Source of the DNA: Sycobia sp. Sy_11
Lineage: Eukaryota; Arthropoda; Insecta; Hymenoptera; Epichrysomallidae
Length of the DNA: 64,000 bases
NCBI GenBank assembly: GCA_018907035.1
Contig: JACCIC010000167.1
Coordinates: forward strand, 868,001 to 932,000
Direction: 5' to 3'
Position numbers and translations under genes: made by a program. Below, in pieces: positions 61,746-64,000 of this stretch. Below the pieces are notes generated by a model. The model saw only the letters and a program-made list of their open reading frames with translations, did no database searches and was not told the origin of the DNA. Numbering within the stretch: the stretch's first letter is position 1; every line of letters starts with the position of its first letter.

Positions 61746-62900
61746 TAGGAGGCTAACTTAGTTTCCGACCTTCACATTTAGATGGCGATATAAGTAGTAC
61801 GAAAAGACAGATGTGTCGGATCTAGTACTTATTTGGGAGTTTTGGCATTCATCAATAAAAGTCAGATAACAGGACCCATCATTTGTGTAAATATAATAAT
61901 TTTCTGATCAGATAAAAATGAATCGTGATAAATGATCTTTTCGACATGTCCTTTTGCACTATTTTGATTTGAAAAAAAAGTGTAGCAGAAACTTATTGAT
62001 TGCTTCGAGAACGTTATAGCGAACAAGCTCCATCACTTACAACTTGTAAAGAGTAGTTTCAGTGATTTAAAAGTGAAGATACTGATGTCAATGACAAAGA
62101 ACGTTCTGGAAAATCGAATAAGTTTGAAGATAGTGACTTACAAGCATTATTGAACGAAAATTCAGCTTCAGAACATTCAACGCCGAAAGAACTCGCTAAT
62201 AAGTTAGCGTTTACATGCCATGGGAAATATTCATAAAAGAAGAAAGATGGATGCCACAGGATTTGACCAATTGTGTCATTATGAATCGATACAACATTGC
62301 ACTGTCTTTGCTTGCCAGGCAAAAAAGAAGAGTTTTCCGTGGCATATTGTCACTGGTGGTGAAAAGTGGATCTACTATGACAATCCTGAATGCAAAAAAT
62401 CATGGGTGGACCCAGGCCAACCGTCGATGTCGACACCAAAACGGAACATCCGCGGCCAAAAGGTATTGCTGTGCATTTAGTGGGACCAATAGGGTGTACT
62501 GTACTACGAGCTGCTAAACCGAATGAAACCGTCACTGCAGCGGTATACAAACGCCAACTAAATGATTTGCTACAGAAATTGATTGAACATAGATCAATCA
62601 TGAGCAATAGGCATGATATCGCTCTGTTACATGTTGTGAAAGCCGTCAAAAATACCCTGCTGGAGCGCGAATGAGAAGTATTGCCGCACCCAACGTACAC
62701 GACAGACATAGCGATTCAGATCGATGCAACACGACCTCATTGATACGAACTTCCGACATGTTCAAGAAGTACGTGAATTGGTGGATGATTAGAACGTATC
62801 GAAACCGCCTTCGTTCTTTCGCTACGATATCGCCATATTGCCAGAAATGTGGGAAAAAGTAGTAGAAAAGGACGGAATAGTACATTGTGATACCAGGAAG
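61746..62900 (+). pseudogene. mariner copy, dead (right of inverted pair)
   Basis: TIR TAGGAGGCTAACTTAGTTTCC at 61746; start MNRDK at 61918. Degenerate HTH region, then IVTGGEKWIYYDNPECKKSW (catalytic Asp to Gly), VDPGQPSMSTPKRNIRGQK, LLCI followed by a stop where WWDQ is expected, and C-terminal ISPYCQKCGKK or, in another frame, PEMWEKVVEKDG. Same family as 59100-60329, opposite orientation. Confidence 0.8.
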
Positions 62901-63833
62901 CAAAATAAGCGTTTTTCGACGAGGGTATGTTTGCTGCTCGAGCGAAGCCAGTGCATCAAATTACCCGAGTCCGCAAAAGCCTTTGCTCCCGTGTGTCACA
63001 TACTATTTTCCCATACGAGGGTGATTTTTGTTTCTCAAAAAATGCACAAATAATTAAATGGTAATCTCACAGAATTAAACTATGTCAAATACCCCCCCCC
63101 CATGGGTTAATCATGTTTATATAGAGCGAGCAGGTATAATATCTAAACGTCCACATGATTCTCCCTCCGAAATAAGTTGCCTTAACATAAAACATAATTC
63201 GTTGAATTTGAAAAAAAAACATAATATTATCATATACTATCATCATAACATAATATTATCATACCTATATACACATAGCTACTTCTTTGCTGATGAAAGG
63301 AGCTCCTCTAATATCCCATAAAAAAGAAAAATGTATTTTAATCGCAAAGATTACAGCTAACTGCGATGTGACTTTTAGATGAATATATTGATGGTGATTT
63401 TTACCGTTATCTTTAGAAAAACTGGCATCATTTTCTAGAAAATGATCATTAGTAGTAAAATAATTTCAATCAGATGAGCTTCCGAATAAAAATATTCATC
63501 TTCTTTTAACGGACTACCACATTAGCTATGAAGGCTACATTCATGATATTCATAGATTCAATATCAAAAGCTTAGGAAAATATTCGGACATATATATGTT
63601 CGGATAATTGCAATGGGCCGAAGGCCACCAAGCATAAGTGCAATGTCCGAATAGGACAGAAAAAAAGCCCTCACAACCTATGTTCCGAAATATGTCAATA
63701 GATAAATTTATTTAGCTAATGCACGTCCTATCGATGAAAACAAATCGTAGTCGGGAGGAGCCAAGTCTAGTGGGGATGAGGTATTAGCTCCCAGTCAAGT
63801 GCTTGGATTTTATCCTGAACCGGCTTTGCTTTT
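62901..63833. other. unassigned, AT-rich
   Basis: No gene recognised; a C-run lies at 63093-63102. Confidence 0.5.
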
Positions 63834-64000
63834 TGTGGCAAAAACATGGCCGCGCAAATATATCACGATCATTATCCGAATTTTAACTTAACAAAATTAC
63901 CACGAGAATACCGAATAATTTATGTACGAATAAATTATTTATTTCAGTCGCACACGCGAAAATAATAAAAAGTAAAGTTGATATATAGGACAAATAATTT
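63834..64000 (+). mobile_element. start of another LTR-like repeat copy (D), cut by window edge
   Basis: TGTGGCAAAAACATGGCCGC matches the start of copy B, and the following atcacgatcatta...accacgagaatacc matches copy A. It runs off the window, so whether it has a hairpin array cannot be seen. Confidence 0.75.

Overview
This window is eukaryotic nuclear DNA from an insect, most likely a hymenopteran and possibly an ant. That placement is an inference from the AT-rich background, the mix of mariner, Penelope-like, R1-clade, Copia, Gypsy and Mutator-like elements, and an insect-type NDR kinase. It is not prokaryotic: I see no operons, and the only host coding sequence is split by introns.

The host gene is tricornered (trc; NDR kinase, STK38/STK38L in vertebrates) on the minus strand. 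Two consecutive exons are visible: 54499-54638 (catalytic loop, DFG motif and start of the NDR insert) and 33719-33919 (end of the insert, activation segment, APE motif, helix F). Both have consensus splice sites and join in phase across a 20,579-bp intron. No further trc exon was found, so essentially everything else lies in this intron or in the introns on either side.

Those introns are a nested transposon landscape. 1.5-2.6 kb: decayed Gypsy pol. 4.7-10.9 kb: two Penelope-like elements (PLEs) head to head; one is split by an intact 1,287-bp mariner. 10.9-14.4 kb: two mirror-image copies of a long-inverted-repeat element built around a microsatellite; in one, the (GT)n tract is occupied by an internally deleted R1-clade retrotransposon. 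14.5-15.4 kb: dead Tc1. 15.5-18.1 kb: a third PLE with another PLE fragment inserted in it. 18.5-20.4 kb: mariner within mariner. 20.5-24.1 kb: degenerate Copia missing its 5' LTR. 24.1-25.0 kb: a non-coding repeat made of hairpins. 25.2-29.0 kb: two head-to-head Mutator-like deletion derivatives. 29.1-31.0 kb: a fourth inverted PLE pair. 31.1-33.4 kb: two dead mariners.

Further right: 35.7-37.0 kb Gypsy 3' end and LTR-like DNA; 39.6-43.9 kb a second intact mariner whose flank forms an apparently perfect 1,249-bp inverted repeat; 45.4-46.3 kb an Asn-rich ORF behind an LTR-like block; 47.0-47.5 kb a PLE 3' end; 47.8-53.2 kb two full copies and one partial copy of a large LTR-like family that carries arrays of hairpins sharing one tip but with independently changing stems, plus a small intron-like segment (a further copy begins at 63,834); 54.3-54.4 kb an (ATACC)n tract beside the trc splice donor; 57.8-58.3 kb a probable solo LTR with TATA box; 59.1-62.9 kb an inverted pair of dead mariners.

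Two themes stand out. Elements repeatedly occur as inverted pairs, so a trc pre-mRNA would contain long potential double-stranded segments. Several signals are RNA structures rather than proteins: the hairpin arrays and hammerhead-ribozyme-like cores at PLE 3' ends. The intact coding sequences besides the trc exons are the two mariner transposases.
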